Part shown: positions 35,897-50,036 of the stretch, one piece after another
Position numbering within the stretch: position 1 is the stretch's first letter
How the letters are laid out: each line of letters starts with the position of its first letter
NCBI GenBank assembly: GCA_963693285.1
Contig: OY848920.1
Location: forward strand, 2,617,135 to 2,681,134
Length of the DNA: 64,000 nt
Reading direction: 5' to 3'
Source of the DNA: Xestospongia muta
Taxonomy: Eukaryota; Porifera; Demospongiae; Haplosclerida; Petrosiidae
Translations under genes and position numbers: made by a program
The notes under the pieces: model-generated
Databases searched by the model: none
Seen by the model: only the letters and a program-made list of their open reading frames with translations
Told to the model about the DNA's origin: nothing

Positions 35897-38453
35897 GCAA
35901 CTTACAATTCTCACTAGTTCTTCAGTATACAGAACTACCTAGTAATGACAATTGTTCTCAATTGAATGTACCAAATGAAGGTGTTCTCATTAAAGTATTA
36001 ATAAACAATACTACAGTTGTTCCACTTCATTTATATTATGTGAATGAAACTGAAGATAATCATAATTGTAAACATATTCCCACAGTGACCTTCATTAACT
36101 CATCATTCCTTAATTTAACATATAATGATACTGCATATAATACTACTACATATGCTACATATACTACATATACTGTCCCATTTACTGCCTCATCAGCTGT
36201 TGGACCATATCTTTATAACATTACCATTAACAATGATCTACTGTTAAATCAAACAGTACGTTTTGCATGGAATCAGACATACAGAGCACCTCGTACTAAT
36301 TGTGATGTGTGGGCGTTAGACAATATCAGTATATCTCTACAACACAATGGATGTTATCGACAAATATATCAACAAGATTTTAATAATGGGGAAATTCCTG
36401 ATTGGGATCTCATTAACACAAATATTTCATTTAACTCTAGTCAATGTGATAGTTCAAGTGGATGTCTTTATTTTATTAGTGATCCTGACTATAAAGGAGT
36501 ACCAAGTTCTAAAAATAAAACTATAGGAAGTCGTCAAGCAACATCCCCAATGTTAGATCTTCAAGTTATTACACCTGTTAATCTACCATCTTCACCTACT
36601 ACTTATAAAGACAATATATGTAATAATGATGAAAATATAATGTAAGTAATGTCTTTATATATCAATAAATACAATATATTACTATGTTTACAGAATTGTC
36701 AGTTTCTTACTTCAATTAACTCAATTCATTGGACCTGGTCCATGTACTGATACCTCCCCTAATGCTATCCTCCTCTCTCTACATACTGAAAACACCTCAT
36801 CACCTTTGGCATATTTTGTACCAGTGGGTAACAAATTCTGGTCTAATTTTAATGGTAGTAGCTTATATAATGTTCCAATATACTCTCCTAGTAGTACTGG
36901 GAATACATTAATTACAACATATCTTAATAATAATATCAGTCAATTTTCATTGAGTTGGATACAAGAGAACTATACTATTAATAAAGATATCTGGAGTCTT
37001 AGTCAAGTCAATATAACATTGGAACAATATGATTTATGTTATAAAAATGAGTGAGTAGTAACTCTTTATATTATTTTATAATTATATCTTTCTAGATCTT
37101 GGAGTCTTTATAATGGTATTATATCACAATCATTATATACTAATAACAGTACATTGATGTTTGATAATGGAAATGGGTCATCACCACGTAGTGCTAATCT
37201 TTTTCTCTCCTATCATTGTGACATATCATCAACTACTATAGCAGTTTCCTCTATTGAATCCTCAGTAACTAGTATAACCAGTATGACCAGTATGATGAGC
37301 ACTGATGTTATGACTACACAATCTCCAAGTCCTAAAAATTGTTCTACTGATGGTATATGGCCAGAGACACTACCAGGTTATAATGTCACTGGTTTTTACT
37401 GTTATAAAGGAACTGTTAATGGTAAATAATAACATCACTTCTCCTTACATTATAATCCTCTCTAACAGGTACCAGACTATGTAAACAAGATGGAAACTGG
37501 GATGATAATATTTATTGTTTTACTAGTAAACAATTTAAAACTGTTTTATCAACGGTATAGCACTAATATAATTTGTAATTAATATCAACTCTCACTTTAT
37601 TACATACACAGATAAATAGTTCTCCTCTAATAGCATTGGAAATATTAAATAAAAATAATGAAGATATAACAGTTGATCAAACCATTTTCTTATTGTCTAC
37701 TATTGTTAATAACTGGTTAAACCAGTCATCAGATCCTCTTTCAATTAATTTCACTATGGTATGTACAATATAATGTGATTGATTACAATTTATGATATTT
37801 TATAGTATTTTAATAATGTTATTGTTAATGTACTGACAAGCATGACTATTCGTAATAATGAGGTAAATTTATAATTGATTACTGGATAATTACATTAATA
37901 ATTGCAGGATAAGAGGCGATCTATTGGTAGTCAACTCCTCCTAACATTAGATATATTTGCACTATATCTTTATAATACTACAGGACTACAGATGATAGGA
38001 GATTCTATTGGTAGATGTATATATACATTAAATGCTTACTTTATGTCTCTCTTGTATGTATAGCATTTATTGTTAAAGAGATTAAAACTATAACTGGACC
38101 AATTCAAGCAATATCTATTAATAATAATTGTATTACATTACCTCCTGATATATTTGATAATCTACCAGTTAAAATAGCTTCATGTTACTACCAAAACATA
38201 TCAAGATGGTTACCTCCTCATCAACCTAACCAATCTATCATATCTCCAGTTCTCTCCTCTACTAATTGTACAGATTGTTCTATAAGAGATCTGACTACAC
38301 CAGTTAACATAGTGTTTAACCTGTCTAGTCAACAGGTATAACAATACTTGCTCTGTTGTCATAGCAACAATATCTCTTCTTTCTCTACACAGATATCAAG
38401 TACTGATAATTTATCTTGTGTTTATTGGAAGTTTAAATTGTACATAATATGTG

Positions 38454-38665
38454 ACTTGAATTTGAAAAGGGACAACTTCTAGCAAGACATTTGTGATATG
38501 ATTTATGAAAAAAGACTATATACTGTTATAACATATCAAAAACAGTCTTGTAACATACAGCTGCTATATATACATAACTTTTCATTTAAACTGCATTCGT
38601 ATACTGTTTTTCATAAATCATATCACATATATTTTGATGGAAATGGTTCCTTATTGCAAATCAGG
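38454..38665. mobile_element. Foldback MITE, family I, in intron 10 of copy E
   Basis: Starts ACTTGAATTTGAAAAGGGAC, ends CCTTATTGCAAATCAGGT; nearly identical to 2380-2592. Confidence 0.65.
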
Positions 38666-41184
38666 TTACATTTATTAAGTGTATTATATCTCCTATTAGA
38701 TCTGATATAAGATTAGCAAGTGGTGAGTGGAACACTAATGGGTGTGGTCTTATTAGTCAAGAGGGTTCAACAGTAACATGTCAATGTAATCATCTAACAC
38801 ACTTTGCTATTCTACTTAGTCCAGGAGTACCAGTATGTCTGTATGTCTGTCTGTATGTCTGTATATATAACTGCCCATTTTATAGGTTAGTGACAAAGAT
38901 CATAAGATCCTTCAAACAATAGGTGTTGTGTTAATACCTATCTCTCTGATATGTATGTTACTGACAATATTGACCTATCTTTGTATGAGGTATGATACAT
39001 ACTCATATTGCTGATAATATTTATGTCCATAGGTCACTGTGGAATATGAGAAACTATATTCATGTTATGTTATGTAGTAATTTATTGATAGCACAACTCT
39101 TGTTTGTAGTGGGTATTGAACAAACCAAGTATTGGGTATGTGGTCATGTGACTCTTATGTGATTATTATTGTTGTGTATTATATATAGTTTATATGTTCA
39201 GCAATAGCTGTAGTACTGCAGTACATGTTTTTAGTGACATTTATGTGGATGTTAATGGAGGGTGTGGTCTTATACATTGCTTTGGTTAGGTCTTTGTCAC
39301 GCATTCTAAACACTACATAATGCGTTTTACACTACTGAGTTATGGTCTGTTAATTATATTCATTGATGTATTAATTATTAATTATTAGGTATTCCTGGAG
39401 TATATATGTTGATTATAGTACCCATTGGGTATCTTGTTGGTAATGATAAAAACCACACTTACTACTTGTTCTATGAAAATGAACAACTGGTCGCGTGAGA
39501 AATAAAGTCACAATAACTAAATGATGATGATATTTGTCAATTTCACAGATGTTGGTTAAATTATGAGAGTGGATTTATATGGACATTTATTGTACCAGTT
39601 GTCTTAATCCTTCTAGTAATTTTAATGAATAGATAGATTGATAATAACATAATGACATTTTTCAGGTCAATGTTGGATTCTTCATCATGTCTATTGTGAT
39701 AATAAGAAAACATCAAAAACGTCAACTACATAAAGATAAAATTGCTAATGTCAAGTAAGATGTACTTATTTTGTTTTGTATCATTTTTTTTCTACAGACA
39801 ATGGATAAAAGCTTCTATATCACTTACTATAGTGATGGGTATAGGATGGCTAGCTAATGTTCTTTTCTTTACTGACAAATTACTCTTTATTGCATATATA
39901 ATGACAGTCTTTATTGCTGGTCAAGGTATTATTATCTTTATACTTTATGTCCCTCTTTCTAAACATGTAAGTTTAATTATCATTACTAGTGGATATAAAT
40001 GTCATACACACAGGTAAGAGAGGCATACTCAAAATGGTGGTATAATAAAAAGAGTAATTATCAATGTTTCAGCAAAATATATTTCACTAAATCAACTTCA
40101 TTGCAGATATCAGTGAGTGACAATAATGTCATTATCATATTTTATTTTTTACAGAATGTTTTTAATGTTAAAAAGTCTGAAAAATCAGTTCCTGCTGTTA
40201 ATAACTCTGCACAACATACTCTAGGAACATTTGATGGTATGTTTATATAATATGTACAGCAGGTATTGATATATTGCTTAACGTTAGAGAGTCCATCACA
40301 TACTTGGAAGAATTTAAAAAATACTGAACAAAGTTATGAAATTGAGCTGATCATATTAAATAAAGGAGCTGAGATTGTGTCTTAGTTTTGAATTACTGAC
40401 AGTCAATATATCATAACATCCATAATATCAAAATGTAGTAATATATTGTGGTTTTTGTAGTTACCTGGTAACTATGTCATTAATATTATTTTTTATTGTA
40501 AAACTCAATCCTAATTTTTGTTGCCTATACTATACAATTTTACCAAATATATTCACTGAAATGTACATGCTAAATTATTGATTAACTTTATGAATTCAAA
40601 TTAATTGCCGTGACTTAGTCATAATTATGTTAAATTTAAATAGGTGTAGTTACTAGTTGCTTTATAGTATGTTATTGAGCAACTCCATCACACAAAAGGA
40701 AAATGCTAATAAAAAGTAATATGAGATTAAAAACCTTTTAACACTAGTTATATCAGCTTTGGTTATACACACTCCTTTTAATAAAGACTATTAAAGTCCA
40801 AAAAGGACTATTGCATGACTATTTCATTACCACACATAGACAGATAAATAGATAAATGGATGGATTGATGGATATATATTTTAATAATAAGGTATGTAGG
40901 TAGGTCCAGTGGTTATAATTGTAGTACTAACATATGTAACATATCAAAAGTAGACATAAATGTTTATATACATGTTTACAGTAAGGAAATATTATATGCA
41001 TCTATGAACATATTCAGCTTCTAATATATATCTCTACTTGTCTCTTGTTAGTCTTAATCTTTTAGTACTCAGCTAGTATATACAATGATATATATTTCAT
41101 TGCATATATATTTGATTATAGGAGACTCAAAGTACATTCATTACTCAGATAAAACTTTAATTATAATAGATTTAATTTAATGTT

Positions 41185-41186
<2 letters not shown>

Positions 41187-41225
<39 letters not shown>
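41187..41225. repeat. (TA)n microsatellite
   Basis: About 39 bases of TA at the site shared with spacers A-B and C-D. A second (TA)n tract follows the family II MITE at about 41495-41530. Confidence 0.95.
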
Positions 41226-41228
<3 letters not shown>

Positions 41229-41256
41229 CACTGTGAACCATCATGGACTATATGAG

Positions 41257-41491
41257 ACCTGATTTGCAAAAAAGGAACCACTTCCCACAAAACATTTATG
41301 ACCTGATTTGTGATAGGTAGCAAACTAATATGATGTGAATGTAAATATAACACTGTTTTTATTACTAATATTATTAATATTAATAATATTAGTAATAAAA
41401 ACAGTGTTATGTTTACTTTCACATCATATTAGTTTGCTATCTACAACCTGTATAACAATACATTGGTTAAATCAACAAATCAATTTTTACA

Positions 41492-41494
<3 letters not shown>
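41257..41494. mobile_element. Fused MITE remnant (family I left arm joined to family II)
   Basis: The left arm of family I (ACCTGATTTGCAAAAAAGGA, to about 41312) is joined at TTTGTGA/TAGGTAGCAAAC to a family II palindrome that has lost the outer part of its left arm. The right end AATTTTTACAGTG is intact at 41494. Confidence 0.75.
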
Positions 41495-41535
<41 letters not shown>

Positions 41536-43788
41536 GTCTGATTATTACATTACAATCTTTTCAACTTCAAATAAAATTTAATGTTGTTTAATGTTCCAGC
41601 ATCCAAGTCTCTCCTCGACTCTGTTTGATACTGCATACTAATATGAAACACATGTACACATATTGTTGATATAACAACTCGTTATTAAATAATACTGACC
41701 TTTAAGTATCAAACATTTGAAGTATGAAAACAACTATTAGTACAAGTAGGAAAATGATGCCTATAGTAATACCAGCAACAGCCCATTACTTAATTTTAAA
41801 ATAAGAGAAGAGATATAGCAACTCTTCCAGTATTACATTGCTTACCACTATGTCTATTATGTAAAGGCAGTATACCAGTATTCGTAATCCTATTGAGGAA
41901 GTAGATAGTCCTGCAAATGGTGAAGGTCTGGATATATATAGTTGTTGCAGTGGGTGTAGACAGCAATGAATGTAATTCTGTAATATAAGGTGGTCTTATG
42001 AGAGTACCAGTAATATAAACACATCTTTGCCCACTTGATCTGTTTACAAGTAGTGGGAGATCTTGAAATTGTAATAAGATTCTTTACTTGGGATAGCCAA
42101 GGCTAATTTTGGCAAACAAACTTTAATTCTATTTTTTGATCTATGTTAACATCATCATTTAATTGCTGATCATCAATGATATACAAACATCCTGCACATA
42201 TTATATCCATACAATATATACATGTACATGTCTGATTGTTACAATCTTTTCAAATTTAAATTAAATTTAATATTGTTATTAAGTATGACTTCCTGTCAAC
42301 TATGACATCAAACTTTGTAGGGTATAGTCTCTGATTGTTTGATAATGTAAACATTATACGTATATAAGACATATATATATATCCGGTTATAACATTAAAC
42401 CCTATTGAATTCAAAAATATAATATTAGTTAGTCTGACTTTAAATGATATGATACTATTACTATCAACTAACAAACAATATTAGTCAGACTTCCTTTCAA
42501 CTAAGATATTATACTATATTGGAAAGAATAGCTGATTATTGATAATGTAAACTTTATTTTTAACAATAAATTAAACTTCCCATAATTAAGGTGGCATCTG
42601 AGTGGTTGACATTGGTACATCCACTGTGATGTTAATGAGTAGAGACTATACTTTGAGCTTCCCCTGCATGTAGTCAGATACATTGTTATATATATTATTG
42701 TATTAACTGAGTACTTACAGAGATAGACACCAGGAGACAAATGAACCTATATGTTATCACTTGAAGACATCAATAGAAGAATGTTTTTCTACAATTGACT
42801 AGCATATTAATAGTTTTGTATATTTTTGTAAAGGAATCGACTGTTTATACTAACTTAAATTGAAATTTTATTTATTGAGTTCTAATGTCCTAATCATGTC
42901 ATGCCTTTTTTATAGTTTGGCTTCTATCATATAACATACAGTATAATTACTCTTATTATACAGTTAATGTCAACTTTGCCCTTTTGTCATGATGTCATGA
43001 CATAGGACAACTGTTACAAACTTGTATATATAACTATTTGCATAATTTTCACTATCATAGGATATCTTTCATAACTAAGTTATACATCTCTGTTTTGTAA
43101 CAACATACTCATTCATAAGAGTTTTTAGTTGATCTCAATTGGAAATGCCATCATGTAAGATAAAGTAATAAGAAGAATCATAAATGGTTCTATATATCTA
43201 AGGTATCAATTACACAAGATTTCCCATTTACATGCAAAGAGACTAAGTGGACAAAGATATATCTATTTTACTGGTAGTCTGGTACTGTCACAAAACCAGC
43301 TTTAAAACAACACAAAATTTTTAATCTTTGTATGAACATTTTAAGTCCATCCATAATATTAAAATCAATATATACTCTTACTGGTTGATTAGAATGTATT
43401 ATTTCATTCTTATGAACATAGTTTGCAACATTAAATCAATACAGAGCTAAGAAGGGACTAGTCCATGCTCTACCAGATTGACAAATGACACTAGTTGCTT
43501 GTGTGTCACTCCACTTCTTCTCGATTTACTGCCCTAAAGCTGGCCTTATGAGAGTACCAGTAATATAAATACATCTTTGTCCACTTGATCTGTTTACAAG
43601 TAGATGGAAGATATAATATCATTCCTTTCTTGTGATAACCGAGACTACTTTTGACGACCAAACTTTAATTGGTTCTACAATTTTTAACCAAGTCAACCAT
43701 TATTGTAATCACAACATGATCTTTCAAGATCATTTATATGGAATTTTGAGATGTATTGAAATTGAAACCCATAATGATACGAATATAT

Positions 43789-43877
43789 CCAATTCAAGCA
43801 ATATCTGTTAATAACAATTCTATTAAATTACCTCCTGATATTTTGATAATCTGCCGGTTAAAATAGGTTCATTTTAC
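43789..43877 (+). pseudogene. Relic of receptor exon 9 in spacer E-F
   Basis: 89 bases matching exon 9 from CCAATTCAAGCAATATCTGT, breaking at TTCATTTTAC into CAATAACATATTTGAAG. One base is missing (GATATTTTGATAATC), so the frame is lost. Confidence 0.8.
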
Positions 43878-44634
43878 CAATAACATATTTGAAGTACAAA
43901 ATTTAAGCAATACAACAAAACTAAAGCAAGTTCTTAATTGAAACTCTTCAAACATGTCATTGCTGATCTCATTGTTGTACCATTCTTCTCAACTAATGTA
44001 TTGCATAATTTGGTTTGCTAAAAGTAAAATTCAACTAAGATAATATAAATTGTATGCTTTGTGTTGTGTTTAGTTTTTATCACATCTATGTAAAACAGGA
44101 TGTTTGATTTAACATTGACTCCTCTGTGTTCATGAAGTGTGCCAACAAACCTGAGCCTGATCATAAAGCTGCAAAATTGTTTTGTTAACATATGTGACCT
44201 GATTTGTGAAAAGGGACCACTTCTATTAAAACATCTCAAAAACATGTAGTTGTTGTGTACACAACCATATATTTTCAATGGATGTTTACTACGTTATATC
44301 TCAGTTTCAAAGAACGGATAACTTGAATGCAAAATTTAGTAAACACTCTATTAAAAAATTACTTACGTACATACATGTAAATGTTTTTAAATGGTTTGAT
44401 TGAAGTGGTCCCTTACTGCAAATTTGTCATCACTCATAAAATTACAGAATAATATTTATGTACTACTTAAGAAGATACATATGTGTAGGTATTTAGATCA
44501 ATCTGATGAATGTCAAAAACTTTGATCTATATATGCAAACATCATTCTAATATCTATTCATAAATGATATAAATTTTTAGAAGATTCTGTAACCAATGTG
44601 GACAATGCTGATCTAATCTTTTCAATGTTAATAT

Positions 44635-44793
44635 ACTTATAAGGAAATATAATGTAATAATGACGTTCAACAAGGAAGTTATGAATATTAATCATTTATT
44701 GTTGGCTTCATTCTCGTCGTCGTCAAGTTATGGTAGTAGATATTACATAATCAGTTGACAATAGTCTACATTCTTGTAGTTAGTGAGCTAGTC
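44635..44793 (+). promoter_or_regulatory. Conserved upstream block of gene F
   Basis: TGACGTT half-site and CAAGGAAGTTATGAA as before B and G; a few bases are missing between GTCGTCAAGTTATG and GTAGATATTACATAATC. Role inferred. Confidence 0.4.
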
Positions 44794-47700
44794 ATGTTTA
44801 CTGCTGTGTGGCTCTGTGTCATGTCTCTTATTTATCTCTCAACTAAAGCTGGAGATGTTAAAATGTAAGTTATATACTAGTGTTGATATAGTACTGATAA
44901 CTCTCTCTCTCTCTCTGTAGTGACTTAAAATTCTCACTAGTTCTCAGATATACACCTAATAATACTTATATTTGTTCTCCATTGGATATAACAAATGAAG
45001 GTGTTCTCGTTAAAGCATTAATAGACAATACTACAGTTATTCCACTTCATTTCTATTATGTAAATGGAAGACCATCGAACAATAATCGTATTCCCACTGT
45101 GACCTCCATTAACTCATCATTCCTCATTTTAACATATACTACAAATACTATATATACTGTCCCATTTACTAACTCATCAGCTGTTGGACCATATCTTTAT
45201 AACATTACCATTAACAATGATTTACTGTTAAATCAAACAGTACGTTTTGCATGGAATCAGACATACAGAGCACACAGTACTAATTGTGATGTGTGGGCGT
45301 TAGACAACATCAGTATATCTCTACAACACAATGGATGTTATCGACAAATATATCAACAAGATTTTAATAATGAGGAAACCCCTGGTTGGCAACTCGTTAA
45401 CTCAACTATCTCATTTAACTCTAGTCAATGTGATAGTTCAAATGGTTGTCTTTATTTTACTGGTGGTCCTGGAAATCGAAAACTATCAAGTCGTCAAGCA
45501 ACATCCCCAATGTTAGATCTTCAAGTTATTACACCTGTTACTCTACAATCTTCACCGACTACTTATAAAGAGAATATTTGTATTAATCATGACAATATAA
45601 TGTAAGTAATGTCTTTATACATCAATATATACAATATATTTCTTTCTTCTCAGAATTATAAGTTTCTTATTTCAATTAACTCAATTCATTGGACCTGGTC
45701 CATGTACTGATACCTCACCTAATGCTATCCTTCTCTCTCTACATACTGAAGATACCTCATCACCTTTGGCATATTTTGTACCAGTGGGTATTTTAATGGC
45801 AGTAGTTTATATAATGTTCCAATATACTCTCCTAGTAGTATTGAGAATACATTAATTACAACATGTCTACATAATAATATCAGTGAATTCTCATTGAGTT
45901 GGATACAAGAGAACTATACTATTAATAAAGATATCTGGAGTCTTAGTCAAGTCAATATAACATTGGAACAATATGAGTTATGTTATAAAAATGAGTGAGT
46001 AGTAACTCTTTATATTGTAATTATAATTATATCTTTGTAGATCTTGGAGTCATTATAATGGCAATATATCACAATCATTATATAGTAATAACAGTACATT
46101 GATGTTTGATAATGGAAATGGGTCATCACCACGTAGTGCTAATCTTTTTCTCTCCTATCATTGTGACATATCATCGACTACTGTAGCAGATTTCTCTATT
46201 CAACCCTCAGTAACTAGTATAACTAGTATAACCAGTATGACCAGTATGACGCGCACTGATGTTATGACTACACCATCTCCTAATCCTATAAATTGTTCTA
46301 CTGATGGGATATGGCCAGAGACACTACCAGGTTATAATGTCACTGGTTCTTATTGTTATAAAGGAACTGTTAATGGTAATTGATAACATCACTTCTCCTT
46401 ACATTATAATCATCTTTAACAGGTACCAGACTATGTAAACAAGATGGAAACTGGGATAATAATATTTATTGTTTTACTAGTGAACAATTTAAAACTGTTT
46501 TATCAAAGGTATAGTACTAGTATAATTTGTAATATCATCTCTCACTTTATTACATACACAGATCAATAGTTCTTCTCTAAAAGCTTTGGAAATATTAAGT
46601 GAAAATAATGAAGATATAACAGTTGATCAAACCATTTTCCTATTGTCTACTATTGTTAATAACCAGTTAAACCGGTCACAAGAACCTGTTTCAATTAATT
46701 TCACAAAGGTATGTACAATATAATGTAATTAATTACAATTTATGATATTATTATAGTATTTTAATGTTGTTATTATTAATGTACTGACAAACAAGACTAT
46801 TCCTAATAATGAAGTAAGTTTATAATTGATTACTGGATAATTACATTAATAATTACAGGATAAGAGGCGATCTATTGGTAGTCAACTCCTCCTAACATTA
46901 GATGTATTTGCACTATATCTCTATAATACTACAGGACTACAGATGATAGGAGATACTACTGGTAGATTTATATACATTAATTTCTTACTTTATGTCTATC
47001 ATATGTAGCATTTATTGCTAAAGAGATTACAACTATAACTCGACCAATTCAAGCAATATCTGTTAATAATAATTCTATTACATTACCTCCTGATATATTT
47101 GATAATCTACCAGTTCAAATAGCTTCATTTTACTACCAAAATTTATCAAGATGGTTACCTCCTCATCACCCTAATCAATCTATCATATCTCCAGTTCTCT
47201 CTTCTACTAATTGTACAGATTGTTCTATAAGAGATCTGACTAGACCAGTTAACATAGTGTTTAACCTGTCTAGTCAACAGGTATAGCAAGTCATGCTCAG
47301 TTGTCATAGCAACAATATCTCTTCTTCCTCTACACAGATATTAAGTATTGATAATTTATCTTGTCTATATTGGAAGTTTGAATTGTACATAGAACTCTTA
47401 GTAATATGTAATCTGAATTGCAATGAGGCATCACTTCTGGGAAAAAAATTGGGATGTGATTTATGAAAAGGATCACTGTTTAAAAATATCAAAAACAGTC
47501 CTGTATACATACGGTTGCTATATATACACAACTATTCATGTAAACAGCATATATGTATACAAAACTGTTTATCATAAATCATGTCACAAATATTTTAACG
47601 GAAATGGTTCCTTATTGCAAATCAGGTTACATTTATTAAGTGTATTATATCTCCTATTAGATCTGATATAAGATTACCAAGTGGTGAGTGGGACACTAAT

Positions 47701-49314
47701 GGGTGTGGTCTCATTAATCAAGAGGGTTCAATAGTAACATGTCAATGTAATCATCTAACACACTTTGCTATTCTACTTAGTCCAGGAGTACCAGTATGTC
47801 TGTCTGTATGTCTGTATATATAACTGCCTGTTTAATAGGTTAGTGACAAAGATCGTAAGATCCTTAAAACAATAGGTGTTGTGTTAATACCTATCTCTTT
47901 GATATGTATGTTACTGACAATATTGACCTATCTTTGTATGAGGTATGATGCACACACACACATATTGCTGATAATATTTATGTTCATAGATCACTGTGGA
48001 ATATGAGGAACTATATTCATGTTATGTTATGTAGTAATTTATTGATAGCACAACTCTTGTTTGTAGTGGGTATTGAACAAACCAAGTATTGGGTATGTGG
48101 TCATGTGACTAATGTGATTATTATTGTTGCATCTGATTTAGTTTGTATGTTCAGCAATAGCTGTGATACTGCAGTACATGTTTCTAGTGACATTTATGTG
48201 GATGTTAATGGAGGGTGTGGTCTTATATGTTGCTTTGGTTAGAGTCTTTATCAAACATCCTAAACGATACATAATGTGTTTTACACTACTGAGTTATGGT
48301 CTGTTAATTATATTTATTGATATATTAATTATTATTATAGTTATTAGGTATTCCTGGAGTATATATGTTGATTATAGTACCCATTGGGTATTATGGTATA
48401 GATAAAAACCATATCCACTACTTGTTATATGAAAATGATGAACTGGTTGCGTGAGTAATAAAGTCACAATAACTAAATGATGATATTTGTTAATTTCATA
48501 GATGTTGGTTAAATTATGAGAGTGGATTTATATGGACATTTATTGTACCAGTTGTCTTAATAATTCTAGTAATTTTAATGAATAGACAGATTGATGATAA
48601 CATGATGACATCTTTCAGGTCAATATTGGGTTCTTCATCATGTCTATTGTGATAATAAGAAAACATCAAAAACATCAACTACATAAAGATAAAACTGCTA
48701 ATGTCAAGTATGATGTATTTATTTTATTCTTTGTCATTTTTTTCTTCAGACAATGGATAAAAGCTTCTATATCACTTACTATAGTGATGGGTATAGGATG
48801 GCTAGCTAATGTTCTTTTCTTTACTGACAAATTACTCTTTATTGCATATATAATGACAGTCTTTATTGCTGGTCAAGGTATTATTATCTTTATACTTTAT
48901 GTCCCTCTTTCTAAACATGTAAGTCTAATAATCATTACTAGTGGATATAAATGTCATACACACAGGTAAGAGAGGCATACTCAAAATGGTGGTATAATAA
49001 AAAGAGTAATTATCAATTTTTCAGCAAAATATATTTCACTAAATCAACTTCATTGGTGACATCTGTGAGTTACAATAATGTCAATTAATATGTAATCATA
49101 TTTTATTTTCTTACAGAATAATGATAAAAAGTCTGAAAGATCAGTTTCTGCTGTTAATAACTCTGGACAATATACTCTAGGAACATTTGATGGTATGTTT
49201 ATATAATATGTACAACAGGTATTGATCTATTGTTCAGAGTTAGAGAGTACATCAGATACTTTGAAGAAATTAAAGAATACTGAACAAAGTAATGAAACTG
49301 AGCTGGCTATGTAA
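44794..49314 (+). pseudogene. Adhesion GPCR with Reelin-like ectodomain, copy F (16-bp deletion, mosaic)
   Basis: Exons: 44794-44864, 44921-45601, 45654-45994, 46041-46375, 46423-46508, 46562-46708, 46757-46813, 46859-46961, 47009-47280, 47338-47384, 47661-47793, 47839-47942, 47990-48092, 48142-48347, 48502-48568, 48619-48707, 48750-48918, 48966-49064, 49117-49192, 49244-49314. Exon 3 is 341 bases instead of 357: 16 bases are missing after CAGTGGGTA (about 45790), which shifts the frame. Everything else is open. Exon 2 is shorter because part of the TYATYTTY repeat is absent, in frame. Exon 4 has one extra 9-base unit in the stalk. Intron 1 is only 56 nt. The 5' part, intron 10 and exon 20 follow type B/D, while exon 17 (LSKH) and the 3' flank follow type A/C/E. 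AATAAA at 49327-49332. Confidence 0.87.
47410..47627. mobile_element. Foldback MITE, family I, in intron 10 of copy F
   Basis: Starts AATCTGAATTGCAATGAGGC and ends CCTTATTGCAAATCAGGT, same site as in the other copies. Confidence 0.65.
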
Positions 49315-50005
49315 ATATTGTGTTCCAATAAAGTAGTTTTTGTAGTTACCTGATTGCGTCGTTAATATTTTTTTTTTAATCGTAAAACTTAATCCTCCTA
49401 ATTTTAGTTGCCTATACTAAACAAATTTACAAAAAATATTCAATGAAATTTATACGCTAAATTATTAACTTCATGAGTTAAAACTAATGAGAGTGACTTA
49501 GTGCTATATAAATACGTTAAATTAAAATATGTGTAGTTACTAGTTGTTTTATAGTAAGTTATCAAGCAACTCCATCACAAAAAATATAAATGCTAATAAA
49601 AAGTACGAGGCATAAAAAATTTAGCAGTACTTATATCAGCTCTGCTTGTATGGACTCCCTTTTATATAGTGAAGTCTTTTTAAAGTTCAACAAGTACTAT
49701 ACCAAGTATATGGCATGGCCACCTCATATACCACACATAGATAAACAGATGAATGGATGGATAGATAGATAGATATTTTAGTAATATTTAGTATTAAGAT
49801 ATGGATGTACATGCAGTGCTTATAATTGTAGTATTAACATATGTAATGTATCAAAAATAGACATAAATGTTTATATACATGTTTACAGTAGGGAAATATT
49901 ATATGCATCTATCAACATATTCAACTTCTAATATATATGTCTACTTGTCTCTTGTTAGTCCAAATATGTTAATACTCAGTTAGTACAATGATATATATTA
50001 CAATG

Positions 50006-50036
<31 letters not shown>

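Larger units (their letters stand above)
35692..40385 (+). pseudogene. Adhesion GPCR with Reelin-like ectodomain, copy E (frameshift in exon 14)
   Basis: Exons: 35692-35762, 35898-36641, 36694-37050, 37096-37421, 37469-37554, 37612-37758, 37806-37862, 37908-38010, 38064-38335, 38393-38439, 38700-38832, 38886-38989, 39033-39135, 39189-39388, 39549-39615, 39666-39754, 39798-39966, 40014-40112, 40155-40236, 40288-40385. The ectodomain, GPS (CQCNHLTHF), TM1 and TM2 are open. Exon 14 (TM3-TM4) lacks one G near 39290, giving TAA at 39318-39320, and lacks five more bases near its end, so the later frame is restored but the middle is lost. As it stands, a spliced product would end just after TM3. Exon 19 has a 6-base insertion (NVFNVKK). 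Exon 2 shares the YKGVPSS insert with A, making E the closest relative of A. The AATAAA seen in other copies is AATATA here. Confidence 0.85.
40386..44793. other. Shortened long spacer E-F
   Basis: No supported gene. Starts like spacers A-B and C-D, but at 41313 a family I MITE runs straight into the right-hand part of a family II MITE: about 2.7 kb that lie between these two elements in the other long spacers are missing. Also holds (TA)n (41187-41225), the antisense relic (41702-41785), a receptor exon 9 relic (43789-43877), a degenerate family I MITE (about 44190-44421) and the upstream block of F. Confidence 0.7.
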
